Shown: positions 26,588 to 36,069, numbered from the stretch's first letter. The stretch: 64,000 nucleotides of DNA from Sphingobacterium sp. HMA12 (GCF_002933815.1 NZ_BEYR01000009.1:74273-138272); one strand, 5' to 3'. Notes: a model not told the origin generated them from the sequence alone. Translations and numbers: made by a program.

Positions 26588-27082
26588 GTTTACTACTTCC
26601 TTCCAAAATTTCTGCAATAACCTTATTCTTCTATACCTAAGGTCTTATATATACGCTAAGAAAATTAGAAATCTTAATACAGAATCAGTAGACTTCCCCT
26701 AATGTCCACACTATTTTGAAATTTCTATTTGCACATAGACCCTATACCATTATACAACAAAATATAAATAATAAAATTTATTACTTATAAATCTGTTACG
26801 AATAAGCTGATATAAGACACATACATTAATTTCTTGAACTGAGTCCGAGTACCACGCATGATTCGACTATACTTCGGGACATATTCGGCCCTCCTCCAAC
26901 CCTGAGAGCAGGTAAGAGCGACTTGTTACTGCTGTCTTTGGGTGGTGAATCCGTGTTATACTCGGACTCACCACGGACTCACCACGCTCTCATCACTGTA
27001 ACACCTCAAAGCTGATACGACTATGTCCCGAAGCAGATACGAATCACCACCGTAGGAATGGCGGACTTTAAAGAATCAGAAA
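26588..27082. other. Long gene-free gap before the first POT gene
   Basis: Bases 26588-26839 are AT-rich and show nothing I can name. From 26840 the composition changes abruptly to more GC-rich, repeat-laden sequence, listed separately as a foldback element. No coding frame is supported. Confidence 0.6.
26840..27046. repeat. Foldback element with nested and competing inverted repeats
   Basis: Nested pairs share one centre: 26859-26865 with 27040-27046 (7 bp), 26872-26883 with 27022-27033 (12 bp, CTTCGGGACATA), and 26903-26909 with 26986-26992 (7 bp). The first two are separated by the same 6 nt on both arms. An inner hairpin pairs 26942-26955 with 26972-26985 (13 of 14). A competing pair, 26840-26851 with 26959-26970 (12 bp, TGAGTCCGAGTA), cannot form together with part of these. 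Two direct copies of CGGACTCACCA occupy 26963-26984. It may be a non-autonomous mobile element, a repeat-family member or a structured RNA. Confidence 0.7.
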
Positions 27083-28612
27083 TTATTTCACATTTCCCAT
27101 TAATTTTCGCACAAGAGGCGACAATGCGATGAGTATCACACCCGCGATTAAAGAATACAGGCCCAATTGCTTATAACTTTCGGTGTATGTCACTAGGTTA
27201 TCTGCTAAGGAATTTCCCTCTTTTGCTTCAGCCATACTTGCGCCGATCAGTCCAGCAACATATTGTCCATAGGCGCTCGCCAGAAACCACATCCCCATCA
27301 TAATGCCCTGCAACCTTGCGGGAGATAGTTTCGTCATAATAGACAGTCCGATTGGTGAGAGACATAGCTCCCCGACAGTAATCACTAACAGTGCAAGCGT
27401 GAAGATATCCAATGAGGTCATACCATCATGGGCAAAAAGACGCGTAGCAAAAAGCACGTAGTATCCTAGCCCCAAGAAAACAAAGCCCAATCCAAACTTG
27501 ATAATGGTATTCGGTTCAAGTTTACGTTTTCCCAACCAGATCCAGAATAGACCAAACAATGGTGCCAGGGCAATAATAAATAAAGCTCCACCAGAATTAT
27601 TAACCCCATTTGGGTCAAGTGTTACAGCTCCAAGTAAAGAGTCGTTCAGGTGCTTAGCAGCGAATATGCTCAGTGAACCGCCACTCTGTTCATATATCCC
27701 CCAAAAGATAATGGAAAACAGAATAAATACCAGCGCAGCAATTAATTTGTTTCGTTCTTCTTTCGTTACTTTTGACATTTCATAGAACAGATACAACAAC
27801 GTCAGTGGTCCGATGGTATACATAAAATAGTCGGTATACTGCGTTTTTGATACCATGATCTGAATAACGGGTATAAAGATCAAGGTTAGGGCATATACTG
27901 CATATTCCACCCATTTTGGCAGAGCTTTGGTCTTAACGATTGCCTCAGGATCCCCCGGTTGAAGGCCGATAGGCCCCAAATGCCTTTTGGTAAAGTGAAA
28001 ATTAATTAAACTCGCCAACATCCCCACTGCAGCTAAACCAAAAGCGACATTCCAACGGTGGCCTTCAGAGATTAGGGAGGTCAGCATATATCCTTTACCA
28101 ATAGCGACACAAACATAGCCCCCCAAAAATGCGCCTAAATTTATTCCGGCATAGAACAGCGAGAAACCACCATCACGACGACTATCCCCATCCCGATAGA
28201 GCTCTCCCACCATAGTAGAAATATTAGGTTTAAAGAAACCGGTCCCAATAATAATAAATGAAAGTCCAAAAAAGAAATATTGATGTGGATCTGCTGCAAG
28301 GAAAAGACTCCCTACGATCATCAATAAACCGCCCCAAAATAATGATTTTCTAAAACCTAAGATCTTATCGGCAAAAAGACCACCGATAAATGTAAAAGCA
28401 TAGACAAATGCCTGGGTAGCCCCATACTGTAAATTCGCCTCTTTCTCCGCAAAGTTTAGTTGTGTAATCATAAAGAATACCAACATGCCCCGCATACCAT
28501 AAAAGCAAAACCTCTCCCACATTTCCGAAAAGAACAGGCTCCAGATCTGTCTTGGGTACTTCCCTTTAAAATTTTGAATCTCCTCTAACGACTCGCGTTT
28601 ACTCGCCTCCAT
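27083..28612 (-). CDS. POT family peptide transporter
   Basis: A 509-residue proton-coupled oligopeptide transporter with about 12-14 membrane spans. The N-terminal proton-coupling motif appears as EMWERFCFYGMRGML (ExxER plus FYG). The PTR signature is FYAGINLGAFLGGY near residue 150, and the late ELCLSPIGLSIMTKL matches the family. It should import di- and tripeptides across the inner membrane. It is paired with a second POT gene upstream on the same strand; a terminator lies between them, so each probably has its own transcript. It differs more from the other three POT proteins in the window than those do from one another. Confidence 0.9.
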   Translation of the reverse strand: MEASKRESLEEIQNFKGKYPRQIWSLFFSEMWERFCFYGMRGMLVFFMITQLNFAEKEANLQYGATQAFVYAFTFIGGLFADKILGFRKSLFWGGLLMIVGSLFLAADPHQYFFFGLSFIIIGTGFFKPNISTMVGELYRDGDSRRDGGFSLFYAGINLGAFLGGYVCVAIGKGYMLTSLISEGHRWNVAFGLAAVGMLASLINFHFTKRHLGPIGLQPGDPEAIVKTKALPKWVEYAVYALTLIFIPVIQIMVSKTQYTDYFMYTIGPLTLLYLFYEMSKVTKEERNKLIAALVFILFSIIFWGIYEQSGGSLSIFAAKHLNDSLLGAVTLDPNGVNNSGGALFIIALAPLFGLFWIWLGKRKLEPNTIIKFGLGFVFLGLGYYVLFATRLFAHDGMTSLDIFTLALLVITVGELCLSPIGLSIMTKLSPARLQGIMMGMWFLASAYGQYVAGLIGASMAEAKEGNSLADNLVTYTESYKQLGLYSLIAGVILIALSPLVRKLMGNVK

Positions 28613-28633
28613 ACTGTAATTTATTATTAATCA

Positions 28634-28661
28634 AAAAAGCTTCTTTCGCAAAAGAAGCTTA
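28634..28661 (-). terminator. Terminator between the two POT genes
   Basis: On the minus strand AAGCTTCTTT and AAAGAAGCTT flank a 4-nt loop, followed by six T. It lies just past the stop of the 28670-30445 gene. Confidence 0.85.
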
Positions 28662-28669
28662 TGTAGTTA

Positions 28670-30445
28670 TTATTTAATTCCGTGCATCAACCTTTTGATC
28701 AAAGGATTGAATAGCATGACTAGCAATCCGGCAAAAGCGGGAATAGCAGTAAATAAAAAGAAAAAGTGACTTAATGAGTATTCTTGTTGAATTGTTTCTA
28801 CCTGTCCACCCAATACCGCAGCAACCTTTTGAGCGATCGCAATAGCAAGATACCAGATACCAAACATAAAAGCCAACATCCGTGCCGGAACCAGCTTAGA
28901 AACATAAGACAAACCTACTGGTGAAATAAACAATTCACCCAAAGTATGGAAAAGGTAAGTCAGGACAAGAAATACCATTGAGATTTTCACCCCCGGCGCT
29001 ATCCCCCATGATCCCAATCCGATAATCAAGAACCCGATTGCAACCAGGATCAAACCGAATCCATATTTAAATGCTGCAGAAGGATTATATTTCGATTCCC
29101 AAATCTTGGAAACTGTAGATGCTAATGCAATAATAAAAAAGGAGTTAAGAATTGAAAACCAGGATACTTTGATTTCTGAAGCTTCTTTGTTAAACTCCTG
29201 ATAAAGCATCCAGATCGCCGCACCCCAAATTAGTCCAAAACAGACAAACAAAACGATATTGGATATTGCGATCTTATCCCATGTAACCTTGGCCAATTTT
29301 ATTAAGACCCAACTGATAATTGATAGCGGTACAATTGTTAATAAACCATTGACCACATTAAATGTCGTCAATGCAGTGCCTGTAAGCGCTCTGTCGATAT
29401 TATCTCTTGCGACAATGACCAGTGAGGTTGCTCCCTGTTCAAAGCTCATGAAAAAGAAAATAAGGAAAAATGCTAAAAGTACCACGGCATACATCCTGTC
29501 TCGGACAGTTTTGTCATAGCGCAAAATCCGGGAAACAATCAAATAAATAAAAAGGATCAATGCGACAATGACCATGATATACTGTCCCCTCAGAAAAGAG
29601 GTATCCAGTCCGGCGAAAACATCAACAATACCATTTTTCGACAATGGGTCATTAAAAGCATATACAAAACCTATAATAGATACGATAGCAATCAGGACAT
29701 AATCTCTTCGTGTAAACGGATTTTTAGTATCCGTATCACTAACGCTGACTTCTTTCTTTTCACCGGTCACAGACTTGTCCAAAATACCGAGGTTACCCAT
29801 GAGCGGTTTTGCGAAAACAAACTGAAGAGTACCTAAGAGCATAAAAATACCAGCCAATCCAAAACCCCAATGCCATCCATACGTTTCAGCGATATAACCG
29901 CAGAGCATCATCCCAAAGAAAGCGCCAGCATTGACGCCCATATAGAATATGGTGTATGCGCCGTCCTTCTTTTCAGGTAGGTCTTTATACATCTCGCCGA
30001 GGATTGAAGGCATATTCGGCTTGAAAAAGCCCGTTCCGATCACCAGACAGATCAACCCCAAGAAAAACATAATGGCGGTATCAAAAGCCATTGCCGCATG
30101 CCCTAATGTCATGATCGCCGAACCTATAATAACGGCCTTCCGGGATCCGATATATTTATCAGCAATGATTCCTCCGAGGATGGGTGTCAAATAAAGCATC
30201 ATGGCATAAGTCCCATACAATGCACCTGCCTGTTGAGCAGTCCAGGCCCAGCCAGAGAATGGACTCCCCTGGATAACCGCAGCAGTTAAAAATTGCATCA
30301 ATAGGACACGCATTCCATAGAACGAGAATCGTTCCCACATTTCTGTAAAGAAAAGTACAAACAGCCCTGAGCGCTGTCCTAGTACATTCGATTTAAAAAA
30401 ATCATTCGACGGGCTCGTAGTGATTCCCCCGTTTAGTCTCCCCAT
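28670..30445 (-). CDS. POT family peptide transporter (long form)
   Basis: A 591-residue POT protein, longer than its neighbours through a central cytoplasmic loop (around residues 225-255, with NPFTRRD) and extra membrane segments. The proton motif is EMWERFSFYGMRVLL, the PTR signature FYMGVNAGAFFGMML, and the late motif ELFISPVGLSYVSKL. It is predicted to import small peptides. The start ATG lies close to its -7 region, but no clear promoter was found. Its central motifs resemble the 41-44 kb pair more than they do the POT gene immediately downstream. Confidence 0.9.
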   Translation of the reverse strand: MGRLNGGITTSPSNDFFKSNVLGQRSGLFVLFFTEMWERFSFYGMRVLLMQFLTAAVIQGSPFSGWAWTAQQAGALYGTYAMMLYLTPILGGIIADKYIGSRKAVIIGSAIMTLGHAAMAFDTAIMFFLGLICLVIGTGFFKPNMPSILGEMYKDLPEKKDGAYTIFYMGVNAGAFFGMMLCGYIAETYGWHWGFGLAGIFMLLGTLQFVFAKPLMGNLGILDKSVTGEKKEVSVSDTDTKNPFTRRDYVLIAIVSIIGFVYAFNDPLSKNGIVDVFAGLDTSFLRGQYIMVIVALILFIYLIVSRILRYDKTVRDRMYAVVLLAFFLIFFFMSFEQGATSLVIVARDNIDRALTGTALTTFNVVNGLLTIVPLSIISWVLIKLAKVTWDKIAISNIVLFVCFGLIWGAAIWMLYQEFNKEASEIKVSWFSILNSFFIIALASTVSKIWESKYNPSAAFKYGFGLILVAIGFLIIGLGSWGIAPGVKISMVFLVLTYLFHTLGELFISPVGLSYVSKLVPARMLAFMFGIWYLAIAIAQKVAAVLGGQVETIQQEYSLSHFFFLFTAIPAFAGLLVMLFNPLIKRLMHGIK

Positions 30446-30528
30446 AAGTAATCAACCTTTATTTTTATAAAATACTTACAAAGAAACAAAAACAAAATCA
30501 CTTTTGACCAAAATAAAGTTGCATAAAC

Positions 30529-30561
30529 AAAAAAAGACAACCCATTTGGATTGCCTTTTCA
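30529..30561 (-). terminator. Terminator of the XRE regulator gene
   Basis: On the minus strand GGCAATCC and GGGTTGTC pair (one G-U and one U-G) around an AAAT loop, followed by seven T. It lies about 20 nt past the stop. Confidence 0.7.
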
Positions 30562-30580
30562 GTAACATTTTTAATATGCC

Positions 30581-30910
30581 CTATCTTTTGTGCAATTGTT
30601 CGTAAAGATCAATGACCTTTTTCTGAAGTTCGATAACTTCGCCATCGCGTTGTTGCAACTTTTGCGTTAGCGCGTTGACCTCATTGACATACTCTTTATC
30701 CTCTTCTGAATCAGAAGTAGATAATAATTGAACAACTGTCAAATTGAATAATTTTGAGATTTGATTCAGGCGAGACAAATTCACATCTGTAATTCCTGTT
30801 TCAATTTTTGAAAATGCCGGGATTGAGATATCCAATCGCTTTGCAACATCCTCTTGACTCCACCCTTTTTGGTGTCTAAGTAATCTAATTTTTTTTCCTA
30901 ATGCATTCAT
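30581..30910 (-). CDS. XRE-family helix-turn-helix regulator
   Basis: A 109-residue protein. Residues 5-60 form a Cro/CI-type HTH (LRHQKGWSQEDVAKRLDIS and AFSKIETGITDVNLSRLNQI). Residues 70-108 form a heptad-rich tail (ALTQKLQQRDGEVIELQKKVIDLYEQL) likely to be a coiled-coil dimerisation helix. It is probably a transcriptional repressor or activator of unknown targets. A TATTTTTG octamer lies about 20 nt upstream of the ATG on the minus strand. It is separate from the mpl operon, 66 nt away. Confidence 0.85.
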   Translation of the reverse strand: MNALGKKIRLLRHQKGWSQEDVAKRLDISIPAFSKIETGITDVNLSRLNQISKLFNLTVVQLLSTSDSEEDKEYVNEVNALTQKLQQRDGEVIELQKKVIDLYEQLHKR

Positions 30911-30976
30911 CTGGTAGATATTTTAAAACAAAAATAGCAAATAAAAATTAATTTACATTAAATTATAATTTTTTCT

Positions 30977-32347
30977 TTAAAAATCCCTGAAAAAACGATC
31001 AGCAAGGACGGACAGATTAACCCCGTTATAATTATTTAAACTCATAAGTAGTAAATTATAACCTCTTGATTTTACTCCGTCTAAAAAAGAATACAAGCCA
31101 TCCAAACTCACAACAACCTCTAAATCAGTATTATTAAAACTCTTCTTGATATTCTCAGGAACACTTTCAATATCCTTATTCATTTCCTTACAGGAGTTGA
31201 TATTCACGTAGACAACAGAGAGATCCGACTCGCGCATGGAGTCAGCATATTGTAACAAAAAGCTCGAATCCAAACTATCATACGAGTTTAATTCGATAAT
31301 TGTGACCAATTTCTGATTAGGAAATTGTTCTTTTACGGCGTGAATACTCGATTTAACTTTATCAGCATTACAGGCATAATCTTGGTAAACGACAGATCCC
31401 TCATAACTCGCTACAAATTCCAGGTAACGGATGGAGGTATTGAAACTCTTTATCGCATCAAAGAACTCTTTCTTTTTGATACCGAGCCATTCGCATACGG
31501 TATAAGCGCCGGCAATATTAGACAGATTATGCTTTCCGAATATTTGTAAAGGGACATCTCCGTCTGCCGTATTCAGATAGGTAACCCCCTTGTTAATGGT
31601 ATAATCAGGAATTTTATAACCATGTCTATTGATCTTACAGTCTTTGGTATCCTGCAAAACTCCCTGAAGAACAGCATCTTCTTTATTATAGATCAGCGTT
31701 CCTTTAGGTGGTATGGAATCAATAAAATCTTCAAATTGTTTAATATATTCTTCTTTGGATATTTTGGAATTAAATTCATTCCATACAATACCCGAAATTA
31801 AGGCGATATTGGGCTTATAATACAAAAACTTGGACTTAGGATCAATTTTGGACGAAACATATTCATCTCCCTCGATAATAATAATCTTATTATTTTTTGT
31901 AATATCTACTAGTTTATCAAAGCCTCTCAATTGAGCCCCTACTAAATAGTCAAAATCTTTACCTAAGAAGCGCATCACATGCATGACCATGCTCGTGATC
32001 GTTGTTTTCCCATAGCTACCTGCGATAACTACACGGATCTTATCCTGCGAGAGTTCTTGTATAAACTCAGGAAAAGAATAGATCTTTAAACCTAGTTCCT
32101 GTGCCTTTTTTAATTCGGGATTATTTGCTTCCGCATGTGCTCCCAAAATAACAGCATCAATATCATCCGTCACCTTGTCGGAAAACCATCCCAATTGATC
32201 TGGCAATAAGCCAGCTTCGATAAGATGGGAACGGGAAGGTTCCACAATCTGATCATCAGATCCAGTAATCTGATGCCCTTGCTTTGCTAATGAAATGGCA
32301 AGGTTATGCATCACACTACCACCTATCGCTATAAAATGAATACGCAT
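30977..32347 (-). CDS. mpl: Mpl-type UDP-MurNAc:peptide ligase
   Basis: A 456-residue Mur-ligase-fold protein. The N-terminal Rossmann motif is HFIAIGGSVMHNLA (about residues 4-17), the ATP loop is VIAGSYGKTTITSMV (about 107-121, with S-Y replacing the usual T-H), followed by EGDEYVSS and a Mur ligase C-domain. The N-terminal layout and the single H/Y substitution fit Mpl, which reattaches recycled L-Ala-D-Glu-mDAP tripeptide to UDP-MurNAc, better than MurC. It is the last gene of a same-strand run with prmA 7 nt upstream. Confidence 0.85.
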   Translation of the reverse strand: MRIHFIAIGGSVMHNLAISLAKQGHQITGSDDQIVEPSRSHLIEAGLLPDQLGWFSDKVTDDIDAVILGAHAEANNPELKKAQELGLKIYSFPEFIQELSQDKIRVVIAGSYGKTTITSMVMHVMRFLGKDFDYLVGAQLRGFDKLVDITKNNKIIIIEGDEYVSSKIDPKSKFLYYKPNIALISGIVWNEFNSKISKEEYIKQFEDFIDSIPPKGTLIYNKEDAVLQGVLQDTKDCKINRHGYKIPDYTINKGVTYLNTADGDVPLQIFGKHNLSNIAGAYTVCEWLGIKKKEFFDAIKSFNTSIRYLEFVASYEGSVVYQDYACNADKVKSSIHAVKEQFPNQKLVTIIELNSYDSLDSSFLLQYADSMRESDLSVVYVNINSCKEMNKDIESVPENIKKSFNNTDLEVVVSLDGLYSFLDGVKSRGYNLLLMSLNNYNGVNLSVLADRFFRDF

Positions 32348-32354
32348 CGCTCTA

Positions 32355-33194
32355 TTACCGTTTCACAAACTTGGCTGCACACCAATTATTTAAAACTTTT
32401 TTGGAGATAAATTCAAAACCTAAAGACTCAGCGGTATCACGCAACATCGTCAAATCTTCCTGTTCATAAAATCCACTTAAGTACAACTCTCCATTTTTAT
32501 TGATACTTAATGCATATTGGGGTAACTGCTCCAACAGGATATTTCGATTAATATTTGCTAATATCGTATCGAAAAGACGATCTTTTAACACCTCAAAGGA
32601 ACCACATACAGCCTCGATATTGTCAACATGGTTAAGCCCGCTATTTTCAGCGACACTTTCTACACAAATTTCGTCATAGTCCACTGCCAATACGGCCTTA
32701 GCTCCTTTTTTCGATGCCAGAATCGCCAAGATACCTGTACCACAGCCCATATCCAATACGTACTTGCCCTCAAAATCATTTTCCAGAATATATTGAAGCA
32801 TCATTGATGTAGTCTGATGGTGCCCTGTCCCGAAAGACATTTTAGGATCAATGATGATTTCATAAGGGAAATCAGGTTTTGACTCATGAAATGTAGCCCG
32901 TACATAACACTGTCCACCGACTTCTATGGGGTTAAAGTTACTTTCCCAAAGTTTATTCCAGTTCTGGTTTTCTATTTCCTGAACCTTATAGTCCACTTCA
33001 AGTCCAGCATCCAGATTTAGCATTAATGTTTCTAATGCTTGCAAATCAAGATTTGCAGCCGGTATATAAGCTGCAAATCCGGATTCGGTATCTTCAAAAG
33101 TATCAAAACCAATGTCTGCCAAATCAGATACCAAAAGATCCTTTTGCCACTCCTCTCCTGATAGCATTTGAAAGATAACCTCTATGTATTTCAT
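32355..33194 (-). CDS. prmA: Ribosomal protein L11 methyltransferase
   Basis: A 279-residue SAM-dependent methyltransferase. The short N-terminal substrate domain is followed by PKMSFGTGHHQTT, motif I VLDMGCGTGILAILA (about 145-159), VLAVDYD and the catalytic-loop LANINRNILL. This order is diagnostic for PrmA, which methylates lysines and the N-terminus of L11. It starts 9 nt past tpiA and ends 7 nt before mpl. Confidence 0.93.
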   Translation of the reverse strand: MKYIEVIFQMLSGEEWQKDLLVSDLADIGFDTFEDTESGFAAYIPAANLDLQALETLMLNLDAGLEVDYKVQEIENQNWNKLWESNFNPIEVGGQCYVRATFHESKPDFPYEIIIDPKMSFGTGHHQTTSMMLQYILENDFEGKYVLDMGCGTGILAILASKKGAKAVLAVDYDEICVESVAENSGLNHVDNIEAVCGSFEVLKDRLFDTILANINRNILLEQLPQYALSINKNGELYLSGFYEQEDLTMLRDTAESLGFEFISKKVLNNWCAAKFVKR

Positions 33195-33203
33195 TTCTAA
33201 AAA

Positions 33204-33971
33204 TTAGCCGTTAAACACTTTGGCAATATCAATAAAATCTCTCGATTTCAAAGAAGCTCCTCCGATCAAACCACCGTCAATATCCGCTTGCGCAAATAAA
33301 TCCTTTGCATTGCCCGGATTACAAGATCCACCATAAAGGATACTTGTATTTTCGGCTGTTTCCTGTCCATATTTCTCAGCCACAACCTGACGGATAAATT
33401 GATGAACCTCCTGCGCTTGCTCCGGACTGGCAGTAAGCCCTGTACCGATCGCCCAAACTGGCTCATAAGCCAATACCACGGCTGCAAAAGCTTCATTGGA
33501 AAGATGGAACAATCCAGCAGTCAATTGTGTTTTAATTATTTCAAAGAAATCACCGGACTCGCGTTCTTCTTTCGTTTCTCCAATACAAAATATCGGTGTC
33601 AAGCCATGTTTCAAAGCGATATCTACCTTCGCAGCCAACAAAGCATCTGTTTCACCAAAATAAGCACGTCTCTCTGAGTGCCCCAAAATAACATGTGAAG
33701 CTCCGACCGATTTTACCTGAGCTGCTGAAATCTCACCTGTATATGCTCCAGATTCTGCCTGATGGATATTTTGTGCACCAATATTCACATTTGCCACATT
33801 CTTGGATAGTTGTCCAAGACTTGACAAATGGATAAAAGGGCTACAAACAACCAATTCTTGATTTCCGATTACCTCATCTTTGGCCATATTGATAATTTCG
33901 GAGAACAAACTTAATCCCGATTGATAGTCTAAATTCATTTTCCAATTACCAGCTACGATTTTCTTACGCAT
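33204..33971 (-). CDS. tpiA: Triose-phosphate isomerase
   Basis: A 255-residue TIM-barrel enzyme. It has the substrate lysine in AGNWKMN near the N-terminus, the catalytic His in VILGHSERR, the catalytic Glu in VLAYEPVWAIGTG, and the phosphate loop YGGSCNPGN. It interconverts dihydroxyacetone phosphate and glyceraldehyde 3-phosphate in glycolysis. It lies between the GlmU-like gene (16 nt gap) and prmA (9 nt gap), so it is in one operon. Confidence 0.97.
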   Translation of the reverse strand: MRKKIVAGNWKMNLDYQSGLSLFSEIINMAKDEVIGNQELVVCSPFIHLSSLGQLSKNVANVNIGAQNIHQAESGAYTGEISAAQVKSVGASHVILGHSERRAYFGETDALLAAKVDIALKHGLTPIFCIGETKEERESGDFFEIIKTQLTAGLFHLSNEAFAAVVLAYEPVWAIGTGLTASPEQAQEVHQFIRQVVAEKYGQETAENTSILYGGSCNPGNAKDLFAQADIDGGLIGGASLKSRDFIDIAKVFNG

Positions 33972-33987
33972 GATTTTTACGATTTAA

Positions 33988-35151
33988 TTATATTTTTTTG
34001 TTAAGTTGATTCAATTCCCTCTTATGCCATTCCGGCAGTTCTTCATTTTTTGACATATATAGCGTTTCCAGATACTCCATAAACTTATCAAAGTTATAGG
34101 GCTGCGTATCTCCGTTGAACACCCAGGCAAACGACGGTACAAATTTAGCATAAAAACTTGTATCTGCCAGCATACTTGCAATTCCAATTACCGTTCCGGT
34201 ATTTAAAGACGAATTAATCCCCGTTCGTGTATAATCTCCCATGAAAACGCCGCATTTTAATAAACCGGTATCTCTAAACCCTTCCAGTTTATAATCATAA
34301 ATTGAGACTGTTTTCAGATTATTTTTAAGATTCGAATTAGATGTTCCAGCACCGAGGTTACACCAATTGCCAATAACTGAACAGCCCAGATACCCGTGAT
34401 GGCCTTTTGCCGAAAAATCACCGATGACCGTATTGCCCACCTCGCCACCTACAACACTCTGCCTGCCAACAGATACATTCCCGTAGATGGTTGCTCCCAT
34501 TTTTACGACAGCCCCTTTTCCTAAGTATAAAGGTCCGCGTAAATGTGCTCCCTCCATAATGGTGACACCTTCATCAATGTAAATAGGCCCGCAGGTCGAA
34601 TTGAGCGTAGCGCATTCCATGGTGACCTGCTCCGCAATATAAAACGCATTCCCTAACAGTTGATTTGTATGAGAAACATTGGTAATAGACGTCTTAGTTA
34701 CCAAGAGCTTGAAATCACGCTCAATTTCCGCCCCTGTCAATAAAAATAAGTCCTCCACCCCTTTCAACAGCGCAATCCCTTCGGTTATATCCTTCGGTTT
34801 AAGCGCACAGCTCCTGTTGTACCGCAAGGCAATGATCATCCCGCCGCACCGCAGGACGTCCCCTTCCTCCATAGCCAAAATAGCACGTAAAAGCACCTCA
34901 GAAGGGACAACATGCTTTGTCACCCAAACAGCACCATCCTCCAGCCCATCGCCTTCAGCAAGTTCCAAATCGAATGCTGAGGTCAACCTATGCCATTTCT
35001 CTCTCAACGTCAGAATACCGACACGTAGGTCAAGACAGGATTTATTAAAGGTAAAAGGATATAAACTCTTTTTATCAAAAGAAGTCAATGGGAAAGCAAG
35101 CTTATCCAAGGGTCGGACAGCATCAAAACAATCTACAAAAAAGATTTTCAC
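33988..35151 (-). CDS. GlmU-like sugar nucleotidyltransferase with LbH domain
   Basis: A 387-residue protein. The N-terminus is an unusual nucleotidyltransferase-like domain (YPFTFNKSCLDLRVGILTLREKW), and residues 180-330 are a left-handed beta-helix of hexapeptide repeats (IYIDEGVTIMEGAHLRGPLY, GGEVGNTVIGDFSAKGHHGYLG, GAGTSNSNLKNN). It matches the alternative Bacteroidetes GlmU-like family, proposed to make UDP-GlcNAc; the activity is inferred. There is no usable ATG; GTG 35151 (VKIFFVD) fits the family N-terminus better than the TTG 30 nt upstream. It is the second gene of the rpmE2-mpl run. Confidence 0.75.
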   Translation of the reverse strand: MKIFFVDCFDAVRPLDKLAFPLTSFDKKSLYPFTFNKSCLDLRVGILTLREKWHRLTSAFDLELAEGDGLEDGAVWVTKHVVPSEVLLRAILAMEEGDVLRCGGMIIALRYNRSCALKPKDITEGIALLKGVEDLFLLTGAEIERDFKLLVTKTSITNVSHTNQLLGNAFYIAEQVTMECATLNSTCGPIYIDEGVTIMEGAHLRGPLYLGKGAVVKMGATIYGNVSVGRQSVVGGEVGNTVIGDFSAKGHHGYLGCSVIGNWCNLGAGTSNSNLKNNLKTVSIYDYKLEGFRDTGLLKCGVFMGDYTRTGINSSLNTGTVIGIASMLADTSFYAKFVPSFAWVFNGDTQPYNFDKFMEYLETLYMSKNEELPEWHKRELNQLNKKI

Positions 35152-35229
35152 AAAATAAAAATAACAAAAAAAACCCGACAAATAATATTTATCGAGTTCT
35201 TAATATTGTAATATACAGATCTGCTACAA

Positions 35230-35478
35230 TTATTTTTTGTTGTAACGGCTACGGAATTTGTCGATACGTCCAGCAGTATCAACCAATTTCATTTTACCTG
35301 TATAGAAAGGGTGTGATGTATGAGAAATCTCTAATTTTACAACTGGATACTCATTACCATCTTCCCACTGAATAGTCTCTTTCGTGTCAACACAAGATTT
35401 AGTAATAAAAGCATAGTCGTTTGACATATCTTTAAATACAACTAATCTGTAATTTGAAGGATGCAAATCTTTTTTCAT
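35230..35478 (-). CDS. rpmE2: 50S ribosomal protein L31, type B
   Basis: An 82-residue ribosomal protein. [20 protein letters not shown] and [21 protein letters not shown] are type-B L31 signatures, and the zinc-binding cysteines of type A are absent. It sits at the ribosomal inter-subunit bridge. The loss of zinc ligands usually marks a zinc-independent form. It has a full promoter at 35515-35544 and may head an operon with the GlmU-like gene 78 nt downstream. Confidence 0.95.
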   Translation of the reverse strand: MKKDLHPSNYRLVVFKDMSNDYAFITKSCVDTKETIQWEDGNEYPVVKLEISHTSHPFYTGKMKLVDTAGRIDKFRSRYNKK

Positions 35479-35514
35479 TATTATTATGATTACGTATATT
35501 CAATTATTGAGGTG

Positions 35515-35544
35515 CAAAGATAATTTATAAAAATGTAATTTGCA
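35515..35544 (-). promoter_or_regulatory. Promoter of rpmE2
   Basis: On the minus strand TTG (35542-35544) and TATCTTTG (35515-35522) are separated by 19 nt, a full Bacteroidota promoter, ending 36 nt before the ATG. Confidence 0.8.
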
Positions 35545-35705
35545 ACAATTGCAAAGAATAATTCTATTAATTTTTGCACACTTTAAGTTACCGGCACTTA
35601 AACGATTACAAATGTAACAATCTTTATTTATCCCCCAAGAATTATTTTGTTTTCCAACTTTTTTCTCTTAACTTAACTTGCTACAATTAAATCATTTACA
35701 TAATT

Positions 35706-36044
35706 ATGAGCAAATTAGATGAAAAAATTGCTGCATATACTGCAGAATCAAAAAAACTAGGTCTGTCACTGGATGATGCATTTATTGCCAAAGTGACCAA
35801 AGGAATGGGGCCTTCCATTTACAATGCAGATTCAGAAACTATTGCAGCATCAGATCCCGAGGAGCTTAAACGTGTCAAGCAAAATTTCCTGATCAAAAAA
35901 TTAGGGCTTAAAGACGGTCCTGATTTAGACAAGGCATTAGAAGAAGTCATTACTGCTATTGGCAAATCCAATAAAAATAAATACCGTGTATTGGTGTATG
36001 CTTTATTGGCAAAAAAATTCAAAAAAGAATCCGTTTACCAATAA
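35706..36044 (+). CDS. DUF2853 family protein
   Basis: A 112-residue soluble protein matching the DUF2853 family along its length: LGLSLDDAFIAKVTKGMGPSIY near the N-terminus, VKQNFLIKKLG in the middle and YRVLVYALLAKKFKKESVYQ at the end. It is helical and lysine-rich. The function is unknown. It is a single gene that ends 25 nt before the convergent CBM9-like gene. Confidence 0.8.
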   Translation: MSKLDEKIAAYTAESKKLGLSLDDAFIAKVTKGMGPSIYNADSETIAASDPEELKRVKQNFLIKKLGLKDGPDLDKALEEVITAIGKSNKNKYRVLVYALLAKKFKKESVYQ

Positions 36045-36069
36045 GCATCAACATTTTATAATCCAACTT

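Noticed and set aside
26588-26839. Possible small genes in the gap before the foldback element
   Set aside because: All frames are short or stop-rich with no start context or protein-like composition.
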